Part shown: one piece after another, positions 11,707 through 22,967 of the stretch
Numbering within the stretch: position 1 is the stretch's first letter
Layout: each line of letters starts with the position of its first letter
Source: Saxidomus purpurata
Taxonomy: Eukaryota; Mollusca; Bivalvia; Venerida; Veneridae
Length of the DNA: 64,000 nt
Assembly (NCBI GenBank): GCA_022818135.1
Contig: JAFMSR010000013.1
Coordinates: 26,364,281 to 26,428,280, forward strand
Direction of reading: 5' to 3'
Position numbers and translations under genes: made by a program
Notes under the pieces: model-generated
The model's input: the letters and a program-made list of their open reading frames with translations, nothing else
What the model was told of the DNA's origin: nothing
The model's database searches: none

Positions 11707-13182
11707 ACGGAAGCGTATAATGGTCGCCAGTTGCTAGATATTTATGTAGATTTGATGCGAAAATATCGCATCATGTTTGAAATCTTACGGGAAAATGCAA
11801 GATAGTAATAGAAATATTGCATGATAATTGTAGCATTCGTTCCTTTAGAATCAAGTAAAATCATTTTGAACGGTATAGTTATTGCATGAAAGATTTATCT
11901 TGCTTGTGTAAGATAATTTATTACTGAAAATGAGTTAATATTTAGCTCCGACATCAAGTGAAACTAGAGTAGATAGCTGGTGTAAATGTTCTCTTTTGAG
12001 CTCACCCTAGCCTGCTTGCCTGTCTGTCTGTCTGTCCACACTTACCGCCTGAACATTCTATAAGAACAATCGTTATGAAAATAGGTCAGAATATTTTTCT
12101 TGATGATCTCTCGACCAAAAGTTGAAACCAGGTCACGCGGGGTCAAATCATAGACCATGTCAAATAATAAAAGATATTCCAAATATTGTAGAAACCACAT
12201 TTGTATCCAACCAAACCGTAAAATTGGTTAGAATGTTTGTCTTGATAAAATATAGGACAAGAAAGAAACTATATTACGTGTGATCAAAACCTAGGACACC
12301 AGGTAAAAAAAGAAAATCCTCGTGATAACTCCAGAAGCCAAATTTGCACCCAATCACCCTGGATGTCTTGATAAATGCTATGTCAAGTTTGAAATTTGGT
12401 CACATCATAAAATCTAGATCACAAGGTGAACTCATAGAACATCAACATTCTAGAATCAAATTATCTTGAAAATTAATCAGAATGTTTGTTTTGATGAACT
12501 CTATGTTTAGTTTTAAACTGGGATTCGTGGGGTCAAAAAGTAGGACACCAGGTAAAATAATAGAAACACCTACGAACTCTAGATGCCACATTTGACACAC
12601 CGGCATCAGTCATATTGAAAGAAAGTTTGTCTTGGTGAACTTTAGTCAAGACCGAAACTGCGTAACATCTGGTCAAAAAGTTAGGTCACTTTGTACATTG
12701 ATTTTAAACCTACGTTTGGAATGTGTTTACCGTTTCGCAAAAGAGATTTTAAAAATTGTCAGCGGTTGGCATTGATCATGACTTTAGACTTACTTTTTTT
12801 CTTTGGGACAGGATAACGATATAGGACCATCTTGGCCCTCTTGCAATTCATTATAGCCGAAGGCTGTAGAGTAAATGATTGTTTTCGGTTTCAGCTTTGC
12901 GCGAGAAATATACGTCAGATAAGAACTGATTTGCCAAATAATATGTGTCGTATTCGGGAAAAAGTTTGTTTAGTAATAGTTTTAGCAAGATATTATATTG
13001 TGATTGCTTTTTGACGCCTAACGTGTTACGAAAACAAACAGCTCTGTTTTTAATCAATTGTTTTATTTTATCATGACATAACGCACAATTGCAAAATATT
13101 ATCAAGCAAAGTCAACATATTACCACACACATGTCTAGTTGATATAAACAGTAACTGTCGACCATTATACGCTTCCGTAGCC
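11707..13182. mobile_element. TA-flanked insertion with terminal inverted repeats
   Basis: Terminal inverted repeats of about 26 bp begin CGGAAGCGTATAATGGTCG just after TA at the left and end CGACCATTATACGCTTCCG followed by TA at the right. A TA target duplication and the clean split of the TLR pseudogene identify a DNA transposon-type insertion of about 1.47 kb. No transposase was found, so the copy is non-autonomous or gutted. Its interior (about 11995-12720) is the clam repeat with recurring 'gtttgtcttgat' and 'aggacaccaggtaaaa' phrases. Confidence 0.75.
11995..12720 (+). repeat. Degenerate tandem clam repeat inside the TA element
   Basis: Begins with GAGCTCACCCTAGCCTGCTTG and (CTGT)n. 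Roughly 110-180-base degenerate units follow with 'cagaatgtttgtcttgat', 'aagtttgaaa..ggtcac' and 'aggacaccaggtaaaa'. This resembles the abundant ligand-like 'gtcaggtcaaa' intergenic repeats of bivalves (general knowledge). Non-coding. Confidence 0.55.
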
Positions 13183-13689
13183 ATCTATAAAATATTAAAA
13201 TGTATGCGAGAAGCCGTCGAGCAAGAAAATAAATCTCGCGTGTTTATCTTTCTTTTGCGCACTCATTTTGTAAATCCGTAATATCTTCATAACGTCTACT
13301 GGTATGTACTGTCAATCACTTACTTTATCTGATTGAAATAAAACCAATTCCATTATACATAGAAGTGACATCCTCAGATTTATCGTTTTAAAATCTAACG
13401 AGATAGTACACATTATTTTAACTGGCGCCTCATCGAAACAATTAACTTCAATAAATGATTAAATGATAAAAAAGCATTCAGCTGAATAACCAGTTAATAC
13501 AAAAGAAATGCAAAATAATGTACTGATATTATACTTAAGAATCGTTTATCAGTCATTTACATCAAATGCAAATAATGTTTACAGTTTGCAAGCTTGTAAG
13601 AGATAATATCTAACATACTTCTTCAATTATGTAACATATTACATAAAAAGAATGGCTTACAGTGTTTTTCATGTTTAACAACAGCTGCC

Positions 13690-14420
13690 TTCAAAGCGGT
13701 ATCTTAATGCGTGTGACCTTAACCCTTGAGGTGTGACCCCGGTGTTTGCAAACAACATGTTATCCTCTTGTGGTAAACATTTGTACCAATTCATTTTAAA
13801 ATCTTTCAATGTATAACAGAGTTACAATCTGGGCATGAACACATGTATACCTATATAGGGTTCTAAAGCCTGTCTCATTGACGTTTAAGATAAGGACGCT
13901 GGATTTGTGCATGTCATATCATCTCCATGTGCATGTAATTTCAAAATCCTTCCATGTACGAAGGGTGACTCTATTACATTTAAACTCTAAGTGAGACCTT
14001 ATCTCTGAGGTAGGGTCGTATGTCTTATACGAGACACATCATCCTGAATCGAATGTGTGCATATTCCGGATGTTATTACTTTTAAACTCAAGTATGACCT
14101 TAAAATTAGTGGTATGCACGTCGCCTTCATATGGTGAACATTTGTGCCATATGATTTGAAAATTCTTTCACGCATGACGAAGTTATAGCCCGGGCACGAA
14201 TGTTTGTACATATGCAGAATTTCGTTTGCTTTAAACTCTAGGTATGACCAAAACATTTGAGGTAGGGATATGGGTCTTGCACGCGATACGTTGTCCTAAT
14301 GTACCATGTCATATGAAAGTCCCTTCATGCATGACAAAGTTGGAACACGGACACAAAAAATGGAAGGACTTTTCACGGACGGACGGACAGATGGTGCGAT
14401 TTAATAGGCCTACCTTTATT
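13690..14420 (+). repeat. Degenerate tandem clam repeat ending in GACGGACGGACAG
   Basis: Three or four diverged units share 'gaccttaa..ttgaggt', 'gtcttgcacgcgatacg / gtcttatacgagacac', 'gtgaacatttgtgccat', 'ttcatgcatgacaaagtt' and 'cgggcacgaa'. The last ends ACGGACGGACAGATGGTGCG at about 14379-14398. This is a hallmark interspersed repeat of venerid-like clams (general knowledge), and the basis for the taxonomic guess. Confidence 0.65.
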
Positions 14421-14689
14421 CATGCAGTTTTGTGCTCTTAGCAGTGATTGAACCAGTCAAACTGTGCACGGCTGCAGTTTTCTTTTCTAAGCTCACGATG
14501 AACATTGTCGAAAAACCTTGTGATTGGCGTTAAATTCTCCTCAGTATTAAAGTTATGGCTTTGGAAATTTAACAGTACTTGAAAATGCCAGGATAATTCC
14601 ATATATTGTTCTTAATGTAAATATGTTGTTAGCTAGTTGTCGTCATCTTTGCCGCGCATTTCCCGTTTAACGACACTATCTGAAAACGC

Positions 14690-14830
14690 TTTCCTTGTCA
14701 GGTTTGTAAAACATTGTTCCTTTCACTGTCTCTTTGCAGACTTGATAAAATCTTGTTGATTTATACAGAATTCATGTTACTGTGGCAAAGGAAATGAAAT
14801 TAGAAGAAAGTGACATAATATACAAATATT
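14690..14830. repeat. Duplicated TLR-flank block, copy 1
   Basis: The phrase series 'aacattgttcctttcactgtctctttgcagacttgat', 'ttactgtggcaaa' and 'tccacagaaat' recurs at 24008-24053 plus 24600-24680, and at 59360-59500. The three copies are segmental duplicates that travel with TLR genes. The copy here is the uninterrupted (empty) version of the site that carries an R element at 24 kb. Confidence 0.6.
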
Positions 14831-14934
14831 CCACAGAAATACCGTTAACTTATTTTCTCCAAGCTGTCTTAGTTTGTTAGAAGACATTGCCGTCAGGGGC
14901 AGGGATATTTTTTTTTATTAATAAAAATTTAAAT

Positions 14935-15350
<416 letters not shown>

Positions 15351-15894
15351 TTTAGGTGAGAAAGTTTTCTCCATATCCAAACATCGGTAATGTTGGAGAC
15401 TTAAAAACATAGGTACTTGTTATAACTTTGCAAAACGTGAACATTTGATGATCATTTACCATTCTGCTTCAAAAGTTTTAAGTTTGTTAAAACATGGCTG
15501 TCATAGGACATGACTCATTTCCGTTAATGCTTAATAGATCTCCGGATATGACATTTCGTAGTTTGGATAGATTTGGTTCCAATGAGTTTAGCTGAGATGA
15601 CGATTAGATAAGTCTATTGATAGATATTATAAAAACTGTCATTTCCTCACGTCTCTATTAAAGTCATTTCGTAACTATATGCTTTGCGATGTATTTTGAA
15701 TATTGCAGATATTAATAAGATTGCCCATCATATGTTATGTTTTATTTTAGAGAAAGGGAAGTATAACAAGTCAAAAAGAGATCTGACCATGTCTAAATGT
15801 ATCAACCCCATCGTATAAAGTCTGTACACTAAACTCGAGTGAATATCAAATGTGTTTGTAAATTAACGAAAGGCACTGTGGTCTTTGTGAACTA

Positions 15895-16010
15895 GAAAAC
15901 TTGGTTTTAAGTGTAAAATAACTGAAGTTATACCTCTTGCAACTGGTAAGTCTGAAAAATTTAAGGTTTCAAAGTTTTTTGCAATGTTTAGACAAATTAT
16001 CTAGACGCAT
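15895..16010 (-). pseudogene. Short TLR relic
   Basis: AAGTGTAAAATAACTGAAG...CAACTGGTAAGTCTGA...TTTCAAAGTT parallels 30455-30530 of TLR gene 2 (TAAAGTAAAATAACTTATG...CAACCGGTAAGTCTGA...TTTTCAAAGTT). It is a fragment of the N-terminal ectodomain coding region on the minus strand and is related to another relic at 50445-50560. Confidence 0.55.
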
Positions 16011-16099
16011 GGATTACACAGAAAGTATCAGACTGACTTAAAAATTGATCAGAGCGTTTAAAATCTAAGTAACTATCCAGAAAGTATAATACTTCCTGT

Positions 16100-17460
16100 T
16101 TCAAATACTATAAACGTTTTAATTATAATTTGTTCTGATTGGTTTGTTTAAAATAGCAACACTTCATAGTGTCACTTCCCAGTTTTCAGGAGTACAATGT
16201 ACTTCAGTGCAATGCTTTTATCATATAAATACATGTAGTGTAACATATTGGAGCCCTGTACTCAGCTTCATACACAACTTCATATTTCGTTTGATAAGTA
16301 TTTATTTATCATAGTCTATCATATACGTTTGATAAAGAACATCATAACTTTCGATATATTTCATAAGTATACTTTAAGTAAGCAGCTCTTAATACTTCTT
16401 TACTTTCTAAGTTTTTAACTCGAAAAGAACCTTTACAAAACTAACTTCTAGCTCCGAACTAACCAACAAACAAAAGAGATGAACTTGAATTCTAAATGTA
16501 AGCCAGACTGGCTATGTAAGATAACTGTTATCTCTCCAGTCTTGTCCTGGATTTCATCAGAAAATGTCCTAGCAAACGATCAAAATATCCGGGTACATGG
16601 TCTACTTCATTAAATGTCTATTGTTTATTGGCTCTTATATTCATTAACTACCCGACGTAATTGATTAGGAAGAGATATAATAAAATTGAAAGACAAGGCT
16701 AAAAACAAACATTAGGGCCAATATCACTTATTGAACTGGTCCCTGTAATGTGCTCTCTGGTATATGTATTGCCCGCGTCCTACGGACTCGGGGCAATACT
16801 AACGTCCTCTGAAAAATAAGAGGCTCAATATAAAATCAGCATAAATACAATATGTTGCAAGAAAACTGATATGAGATGTAAACCACTATCAAGGATTCGA
16901 CTTGCCTAAAACATCACATGTCGGTACGTTCTTTCGAGGAACGTGCGGACTGTAGAAATGTGTATTTTGTAAGCCTATTATATATATAAAGTTCATGCTC
17001 CGAATAGTATAGCATAGGGCAACATCGAACACTAAATGTGTTGTTAGACAATTTGTTATTTCTTCAAGTTGAAGGGGTTTAGTGTACATTATTGTCCTTT
17101 TTATTTGTAAAACATTTTTTGTTATTTTTTTAAGTTTAAGGGGTTAAGAATCAATAACTATCCCTTTTTTGCAAAATAACAAAGTGGCGACATCCGAACG
17201 CTCTAAATACTGAATTGTTCCTTAAAACGGTGCATAAGAGGCATTGTACAACAAACTTATTGATTGGCACATAGTTAAAAATCTAAAACTGTAGTTTACA
17301 TATGTGTATATTTATTCATTTATGTCTCATCCTTATACAAGCAACAAATAAAATAATGACATAGGCCTTCACATTAAATTGCATTCTAATAGCCATTTTA
17401 AAGAGTAATTCGATAAATGTATTAGACTGTCATACACATTTTTGTATGTACAACACCGTT
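16100..17460. repeat. Duplicated TLR-flank sequence, several blocks
   Basis: 16130-16260 (gattggtttgttt..aaatagcaacacttca..agtgtcacttcc) recurs at about 25310, 26068, 50668, 51790 and 52730. 16540-16700 recurs at 50040-50180 and 51180-51330. 16860-17250 recurs at 25610-26000 and 26370-26770. 17290-17460 recurs near 27200 and 53380. A small hairpin GTATTGCCC...GGGGCAATAC lies at 16767-16800. No gene seen. Confidence 0.6.
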
Positions 17461-17919
17461 ACATTATGCAAAATTGCTATCTACATATACACTTAACAGG
17501 TTGAGAAACGTAAAGATTTCCCCTGTTGAACATTTTTATTTGAATGACGCTATTGTTTTCATTTCTATTTAAGTCTTTCTTTACGATGAATTATTGAAAC
17601 TTTTACAATAATTCAATTTTATATTGTTTTTGTTGTGTATGAAATTTTGATAAATTTGAAACACGGTAACACTGTTAAAATAAATATTTTGCCACTTTTA
17701 CGTTTCTAAACCTGTTGAGTGTATACAGTAAAACTAGACAGTCACTGCTAATGTACGCAAAAAATGTAGTTAAATATGAAGAAACTAAGAACATTCAAAA
17801 CCAATTATGGCGCCAATATGCTAAAAAATGATCAGAAGGTACTGATTAACAACCACGATCTAGACCTAGATTTAAAAGGTGTATGTTATATCAAATATAG
17901 AGTGCTTTATTATGTAACC

Positions 17920-18400
17920 AGAAACAATGAAATACGCTAAAATCTAAAAAATAATCCGTCCTGGAAAATAAGCCACACGTTTCTAGCAATGGAAATGAGC
18001 CTGAACATAAGCTGGATTGGAAAATAAGCCGCCAGCATTTTAGGAAGAACAGTGATAAAACTGTGATAAGTAGAAAAATTTTATTTGCACTAGTTAGCAT
18101 AAAACAGTGATAGAAACATTTACCGTTACAGTCACATTGAACGTAAAATCAGATAAAATGTATTTAAAAAATAAAATTCCCACTGAAATTAAGATCAATA
18201 AAATTTCGACAGAAATTAAACTCAATCTAGTTTATGCGGCCCAATTTCCGTATAAATTAAAACAGTGTGGGTCTTGCGCTTAAAAAGTACTTCAAAATAA
18301 GCCTGACTGGAAAATAAAGCGGTCTAGAAAATAAGCCACCAAATCCTTACGAAAAATTTAAATCAGTCGCGGCTTACTATCGAGATTTTAGGGTATTACG
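17920..18400. repeat. Sequence with recurring GGAAAATAAGCC motifs
   Basis: The motif (C/T)TGGAAAATAAGCC(G/A)CC occurs at about 17960, 18015, 18305 and 18335, with an end-like 'cggcttactatcgagattttagggtatt' at 18370-18397. It looks like a degraded repeat or MITE, but no paired terminus was identified. Confidence 0.3.
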
Positions 18401-18861
18401 AAAAATATAAAATGCAATCAACTAATACTTTTATACCAGGATGTGATGGAAGTAACGAGAACCAAAGGGCATTATGTAAGTGGTGAATGCTATTTGTCTA
18501 GTTTAACAATCAAACGAAAAGAAACAACAACAAAAACAACAATACAATAACATAAAATTTGTTTACACTTAAATGTTTTGATATGAGTCAGGTACATATG
18601 ACGACGATATCAATTATATATTGATCAAACATGCCGATTTATGTTTGAATTAAACACTTAAATATTGTGACTGTGACAACCAAGCGCTTCCCCAATACGA
18701 GACAATACTTTAATTTCTCGATTCATATCTTAATATGCACATGTCAACAACAGACAGCAATGTATTACTTTTTAATATGATCATATATGACGATGGCAAT
18801 GCCAAATTTTAGGACACGCAATTGAAGTACTAGTGTAACACCATGTGACACATGCAACAAT
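18401..18861. other. Downstream flank of TLR gene 1, duplicated with the other genes
   Basis: Matches 27310-27750 and 53770-54060 plus 54745-54850. Shared phrases include 'ggcattatg.gagtggtgaa', 'cttaaatg...gatatga' and 'atcatat.tgacgatggcaatgcc'. It is the 3' flank duplicated together with the receptor gene. No separate gene seen. Confidence 0.6.
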
Positions 18862-21800
18862 TCAGACAAGCAGTATTCTTGTATCTGCTTCCCTTCCTAT
18901 AGGGTTTTCAATTTCTTCAGCCAAACAATCGTTCTGCTTGCAATAAACGAGCAAGTCTAGCAAGAATTGCTTCAAGGCTGGATCGTCATAGTTACATGTT
19001 TTATATTTATCCAAGTAGCTTCTCAAATCACCTGGCATATCCAGATTTCTTAACTCCCCTGTTGTTATTACAAGTAAGTAGTTGTAATCAGTGAGTTTTG
19101 ATTTAGAAATAACAGTTGATAATATAAATAGTGCAACTTCATATCTTTCTTCTTTTAGCATTTCTGGGGACAAAATGTAAATGAAATGCTTTGATCTGTC
19201 TAATACTACGTCAATCTCGTTCCGCATGTCTGTACCAGCAACAAACGCATTTCCAAAATGTTCAACATTTTGATGATTTTCCCGTAGGAATGGAATTAAC
19301 TTGTCATTCACCTCCTTTGACAGAATGTCATCTTCAGTGGGATACATTACATAGTTAATTCCGTTTTCATTGTCCTCGAAAATCCGATTAATATTATCCG
19401 TTTCCATATACGGACTTTCGAGTAATTTTGGCATTAGATATACCACTTTATTGATGAGAAGTTTTGAATCATCTTTGATAAAAGCTTTGGTTCTCTTAAA
19501 CTTTCTTATACTGTCTTCTTTACATTGCTTACGAAAATCCCGACTGGCAATAAAAATAATGGAATTGAAGTCGCCACTAATTGCACGCTGATATGCGATG
19601 TTCCATCCTGCCATGATTAAGTCATCTTCGGTGAAGTCACCAGATACGTAAAATATTATCCTTTTAGATTTATGAATGAGTCTCTCTAAGTTATCCACTA
19701 AAGAAAGTCCAATTATAAAATTTCTAGAGAGATCAGCCACACGGTATCCTCTAGCGGTTAGACTATCTAAGAGTTTTTCATGTGCCATCTGGATCTTCCG
19801 TTCCGTATATATAACAAAAGCGTCATGTAGGAAAGACGATTCGTCCCCTGGCAAATTATCGAAAGGACGTAAACCAGTGTACATGTACAATAAAACTTTC
19901 ACAGTAAATCTTTGAAAATAAACCGTTAGTGACAGTGTTATCAACACGAACAGAATGCATCCAATTACAATGGCTGGGAAGATAACATGTTCAGCGACGC
20001 TAAACGTCGATGAGTTTAATTGTGGACAAACAAACATATAAGAAGGGACTGATATAAGCTGTTTAACTCTACTTGAATTATATGTACATTTCACTTGGTT
20101 CCAGTCTATCACAGGTGTTGTCCTATTTAAAAGCCAATCTTTCATCCATTTTGTGTGACAGTCACAGATAAACGGGTTGTGACTTAATGCCAGTTTGGAG
20201 ACATTTAAACTCTTTAGCTGTACTGGTAACGATGTAAAATGGTTGTTATTCAGCAAGACACTTTTAATATTTCTTGGAAAAGACAAAATCACGGACGGGC
20301 TTAATTTATAGACTTTGTTGTAGGATATATCTAAAGCTAATATGTTTTTAAAATATTCCCTTGGAGTTATATGTGTAATACTTGAATTTTGAAACCACAG
20401 TTCAATGTTGCCATTTGGTACTTCCAATGGAAATGTTGTGACGTTTATATTATTACAGTCAATTATAATGTTTTTTGAAGTACGTCTTCTATAACATTTG
20501 CAATTTTTGGGACACTCTGTAGACGGAAACGGACAACGCATTTCTTCTAATGTAATACTTTTCAGAGGGCGTCCACGAAGATCAAGGGGATTCAAACATG
20601 TCCAGTTGATGTTAAAGACTGGGGCCCACTGGGAGCAGGAACAATCGAAAGGATTGCCAAACACTCTAAATTCAATCATGTTAGACAGAACTTTGAGTGC
20701 CATAAGACCACTATTATTTATTCTATCGGTTGAGACATCCGTTATGTTACAGTAGGATAGATCAAGTACTGCCCTTCTTGAAAAACTTTCAGATTTATGT
20801 ATATTCGTATACTCAGACGACACCTCTAAGTAGCCATCGGTCACTTCAAGTAAATTGAAATGATTTAAAAGAGTTGTAAAACTATTTCCATCCACATTGC
20901 AATGATTCAAATCCATAATTTGCAGATGCTTTGCATATAATGGGAAAACAGGAATTGTTTTGATGTTGTTAAACTGTAGAAAAACATTTTGTATTGTGGA
21001 CACCTGTTCTTGTAGAAAGTCTTTAGGTATAGAGTTAATGAAGTTGTGCTCTAAATGTATCTCCTTAAGAACGTGTAAGCTTGAGAAAAGATTTCCATCT
21101 ATATCAGTTATTAAATTGTACGACAGATCTAAATACGTTAGATTACGCAAAAACTGAAAAACCGTAGAGTCCAAGTGTTTCAGCTTATTTCCGCTTAAAC
21201 GAAGATATTTGAGTGAAGTTTGACAGCGGAGCAAATCTGGCTGGATATCAATAAGCTTGTTCTGGGACAAATCCAAACGTGTCATTCCTGTCACGTTCCA
21301 AAAAATGTCTCTTTCGAATGTGCTAATTGAAAGATTGTAAATAATAATATCATCAATACGTCCTTTAAATGTCACGAATGCTTTCGGAAAAATATCGATG
21401 TCGTTTAGAGAAAAAATCCATTTCCGCCGCCGTTCTTTGTATATCATAAGCGGGTAATCCATATCGCTTTCAGTCTGCAAACTGGTCCACGGGAACACGA
21501 AAGTTGTCTGTAATTTGATCGAACTTAACTTTGAGACACGTATATTAGGAAATTTAGTTTTTAACGTTAAATAATTAACGTTATAGGTCTGACATCCTGT
21601 AAGTTTCAATGCAGATAAGCTGTCAAAGTTTCCTTTGCATTTTTCCCAGAAAAATAGTTTTTCCTCGAAATTGTTTGTACTTGTATTAGCACAATTAGGT
21701 GAAAAGTCAATCGATTGAAGACCTTTTAAAATCGAACAATTTGACCCAACATAAATTGAAGAAATATTCAACAGGGATAAAGAGTATATTCTTCCAAACT

Positions 21801-22182
21801 GATTAAAAAGCGACAACTCGTCTAAGTCTACAGAACAGCTGTCGATATCTAAATATACAGTTACGTTTCCGTTGAAATTTTGTAACACATCACTTCCATT
21901 TGTAAAATGGATCCGAGAAGACGTCCAGCAAATCAATTGAAGTTGCATGGATATTTCGTTTTTGCGTAATCTTTTTGTCAAGTCTATATATATTTTCATC
22001 ACATCTATGTAAGAGTCTACCATTTTCCCATTTATCTGAAAGACGGCAACTGCATCCCATATAGTATTTGTAGTAGGTGATTCATCGGTTTCAGACACTA
22101 ATGATCTAGCACATTCTTTATTAGCTATCGCCTCATCGAAACAAACAATTACCATTAAACTATATAATACGTAACGACACAT
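18862..22182 (-). CDS. Toll-like receptor with two TIR domains (gene 1)
   Basis: A single-exon ORF of 1106 residues starting at ATG 22182. Residues 1-20 are a signal peptide. The ectodomain has many N-x-S/T sites, clear LRRs at about 298-420, an LRRCT (C513, C515, C529, C550) directly joined to an LRRNT (C557, C561, C563, C576), a second LRR block (about 590-665) and a second LRRCT (C673, C675, C699, C719). This is the multiple-cysteine-cluster layout of protostome Tolls. A membrane helix lies at about 733-756. TIR1 (786-895) has box 1 DAFVIYT and a BB loop R820-N-F-I-I-G825. TIR2 (942-1075) has NYVMYPTEDD, BB loop NAFVAG, ILSPEMLK and RYE. Both BB loops lack the usual proline. Expected role: cell-surface innate immune recognition and TIR signalling. 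Twin TIRs give a cytoplasmic part of about 350 residues, where most TLRs have one TIR. Confidence 0.93.
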   Translation of the reverse strand: MCRYVLYSLMVIVCFDEAIANKECARSLVSETDESPTTNTIWDAVAVFQINGKMVDSYIDVMKIYIDLTKRLRKNEISMQLQLICWTSSRIHFTNGSDVLQNFNGNVTVYLDIDSCSVDLDELSLFNQFGRIYSLSLLNISSIYVGSNCSILKGLQSIDFSPNCANTSTNNFEEKLFFWEKCKGNFDSLSALKLTGCQTYNVNYLTLKTKFPNIRVSKLSSIKLQTTFVFPWTSLQTESDMDYPLMIYKERRRKWIFSLNDIDIFPKAFVTFKGRIDDIIIYNLSISTFERDIFWNVTGMTRLDLSQNKLIDIQPDLLRCQTSLKYLRLSGNKLKHLDSTVFQFLRNLTYLDLSYNLITDIDGNLFSSLHVLKEIHLEHNFINSIPKDFLQEQVSTIQNVFLQFNNIKTIPVFPLYAKHLQIMDLNHCNVDGNSFTTLLNHFNLLEVTDGYLEVSSEYTNIHKSESFSRRAVLDLSYCNITDVSTDRINNSGLMALKVLSNMIEFRVFGNPFDCSCSQWAPVFNINWTCLNPLDLRGRPLKSITLEEMRCPFPSTECPKNCKCYRRRTSKNIIIDCNNINVTTFPLEVPNGNIELWFQNSSITHITPREYFKNILALDISYNKVYKLSPSVILSFPRNIKSVLLNNNHFTSLPVQLKSLNVSKLALSHNPFICDCHTKWMKDWLLNRTTPVIDWNQVKCTYNSSRVKQLISVPSYMFVCPQLNSSTFSVAEHVIFPAIVIGCILFVLITLSLTVYFQRFTVKVLLYMYTGLRPFDNLPGDESSFLHDAFVIYTERKIQMAHEKLLDSLTARGYRVADLSRNFIIGLSLVDNLERLIHKSKRIIFYVSGDFTEDDLIMAGWNIAYQRAISGDFNSIIFIASRDFRKQCKEDSIRKFKRTKAFIKDDSKLLINKVVYLMPKLLESPYMETDNINRIFEDNENGINYVMYPTEDDILSKEVNDKLIPFLRENHQNVEHFGNAFVAGTDMRNEIDVVLDRSKHFIYILSPEMLKEERYEVALFILSTVISKSKLTDYNYLLVITTGELRNLDMPGDLRSYLDKYKTCNYDDPALKQFLLDLLVYCKQNDCLAEEIENPIGREADTRILLV

Positions 22183-22300
22183 ATTTAGTTACTCAATTAC
22201 TCCGTAGTAAATTGAAACCGTTTGTTGTTCTTTAGAGCACAAATTTTGTACAAACTTTGACTGTTATAAAATCTTGCTTTATTTATATAAATAAAAAAGA
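22183..22300 (-). promoter_or_regulatory. Conserved 5' flank of TLR gene 1
   Basis: On the minus strand a TATA-like TTATATAAAT lies about 95-105 bases upstream of the ATG. The block 'gttctttagagcacaaattttgtacaaactttgactgttataaaatc' (22229-22273) is almost identical upstream of gene 3 (58197-58242) but not upstream of gene 2. It is a candidate promoter or 5' UTR, inferred from conservation only. Confidence 0.4.
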
Positions 22301-22712
22301 CCAATAGAATTTCCCCCTAGTTTGCCGGGAATGACAACTAACAATGACATATTTTTAAGGGAATTACAGACTTCAATAAGTGATTTTCAAAAGCGTTCCA
22401 CTGAATAAACTTAAAGAACAAAGAAACGCAAACAACGTTATAGCTACTATAGTACCCAGTAGTTACCTATGCGCAGGTACGCAGGTGAATCCACATTATT
22501 TTCAGAGATATACAATGTACATGTTAAAATTTTAATTTTATTGTTTAAAACCGTTACATCTAGACTGGATTAATATATTCGTCCAAGTTCTAGATTAATT
22601 TCAAATTCTAGATTCAATTCAGACCTTTGCACTAGCCTGATTATTCTACTCGTGTAAAGTATTCATCGTATATTTCCGGATGCAGGCTATTTTGATATAA
22701 AATGAGAGTGCA

Positions 22713-22967
22713 TTATAACTGCGCATAACCGCTCCCTGGAACAATATGGCTAATATTCAGAGAACCTGATGGCAGAAATCGAACCGGATAATCAGTCATG
22801 ACGTCTAGGTTGATTGGAATGAGTTCCGACGGGAAGTAGCCCGTTGGAAGAAAAGGTGGTCCGTTACCGATGATATGCCTTTCATCTTTCTTAAAGCTGT
22901 AAATCTCGCAAAAAGGGACCTTTATCCAAATATTTGCGTGTACCTTGGTGTACTTCCTAGTAGGCAC
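22713..22967 (-). CDS. Possible terminal exon or gene fragment, unknown
   Basis: Open minus-strand frame of 84 codons ending in a stop near 22713. The upstream end has no ATG (the first codon of the open stretch is GTG), so if real it is an exon, for instance after an acceptor-like ...CTACTAG near 22958. The peptide has balanced, non-repetitive composition (motifs KVPFCEIYSFKKDE, GNGPPFLPTGYFPSE, VRFLPSGSLNISHIVPG), unlike the AT-driven spurious frames around it. The family is not recognised. It may also be a coding relic of an unlisted mobile element. Confidence 0.35.
   Translation of the reverse strand: MPTRKYTKVHANIWIKVPFCEIYSFKKDERHIIGNGPPFLPTGYFPSELIPINLDVMTDYPVRFLPSGSLNISHIVPGSGYAQL

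Larger units (their letters stand above)
11009..13440 (-). pseudogene. TLR pseudogene, deleted and interrupted
   Basis: Minus-strand relic of the same TLR family as the three intact genes. 11009-11235 corresponds to the receptor C-terminus (a tail reading LAEEIEN, then TGA at 11011-11009), and homology to TIR2 continues with frameshifts to about 11470. The sequence then jumps near 11510 to the N-terminal ectodomain (GTTATAGGTGTTGCATCC matches the 21570-21600 region of gene 1). So most LRRs, the membrane segment and TIR1 are deleted. Homology stops at 11706, resumes at 13184 (AGCCGTCGAGCAAGAAAATA matches the gene-3 N-terminus) and ends in the signal-peptide region (GCCTCATCGAAACAA, about 13425-13439). 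The gap is a separate insertion. In-frame stops and single-base indels show it is dead. Confidence 0.85.

Noticed and set aside
19370..21157. Plus-strand frames opposite TLR gene 1 (and the equivalents opposite genes 2 and 3)
   Set aside because: Antisense shadows of the receptor ORF, with no start context or protein-like composition.
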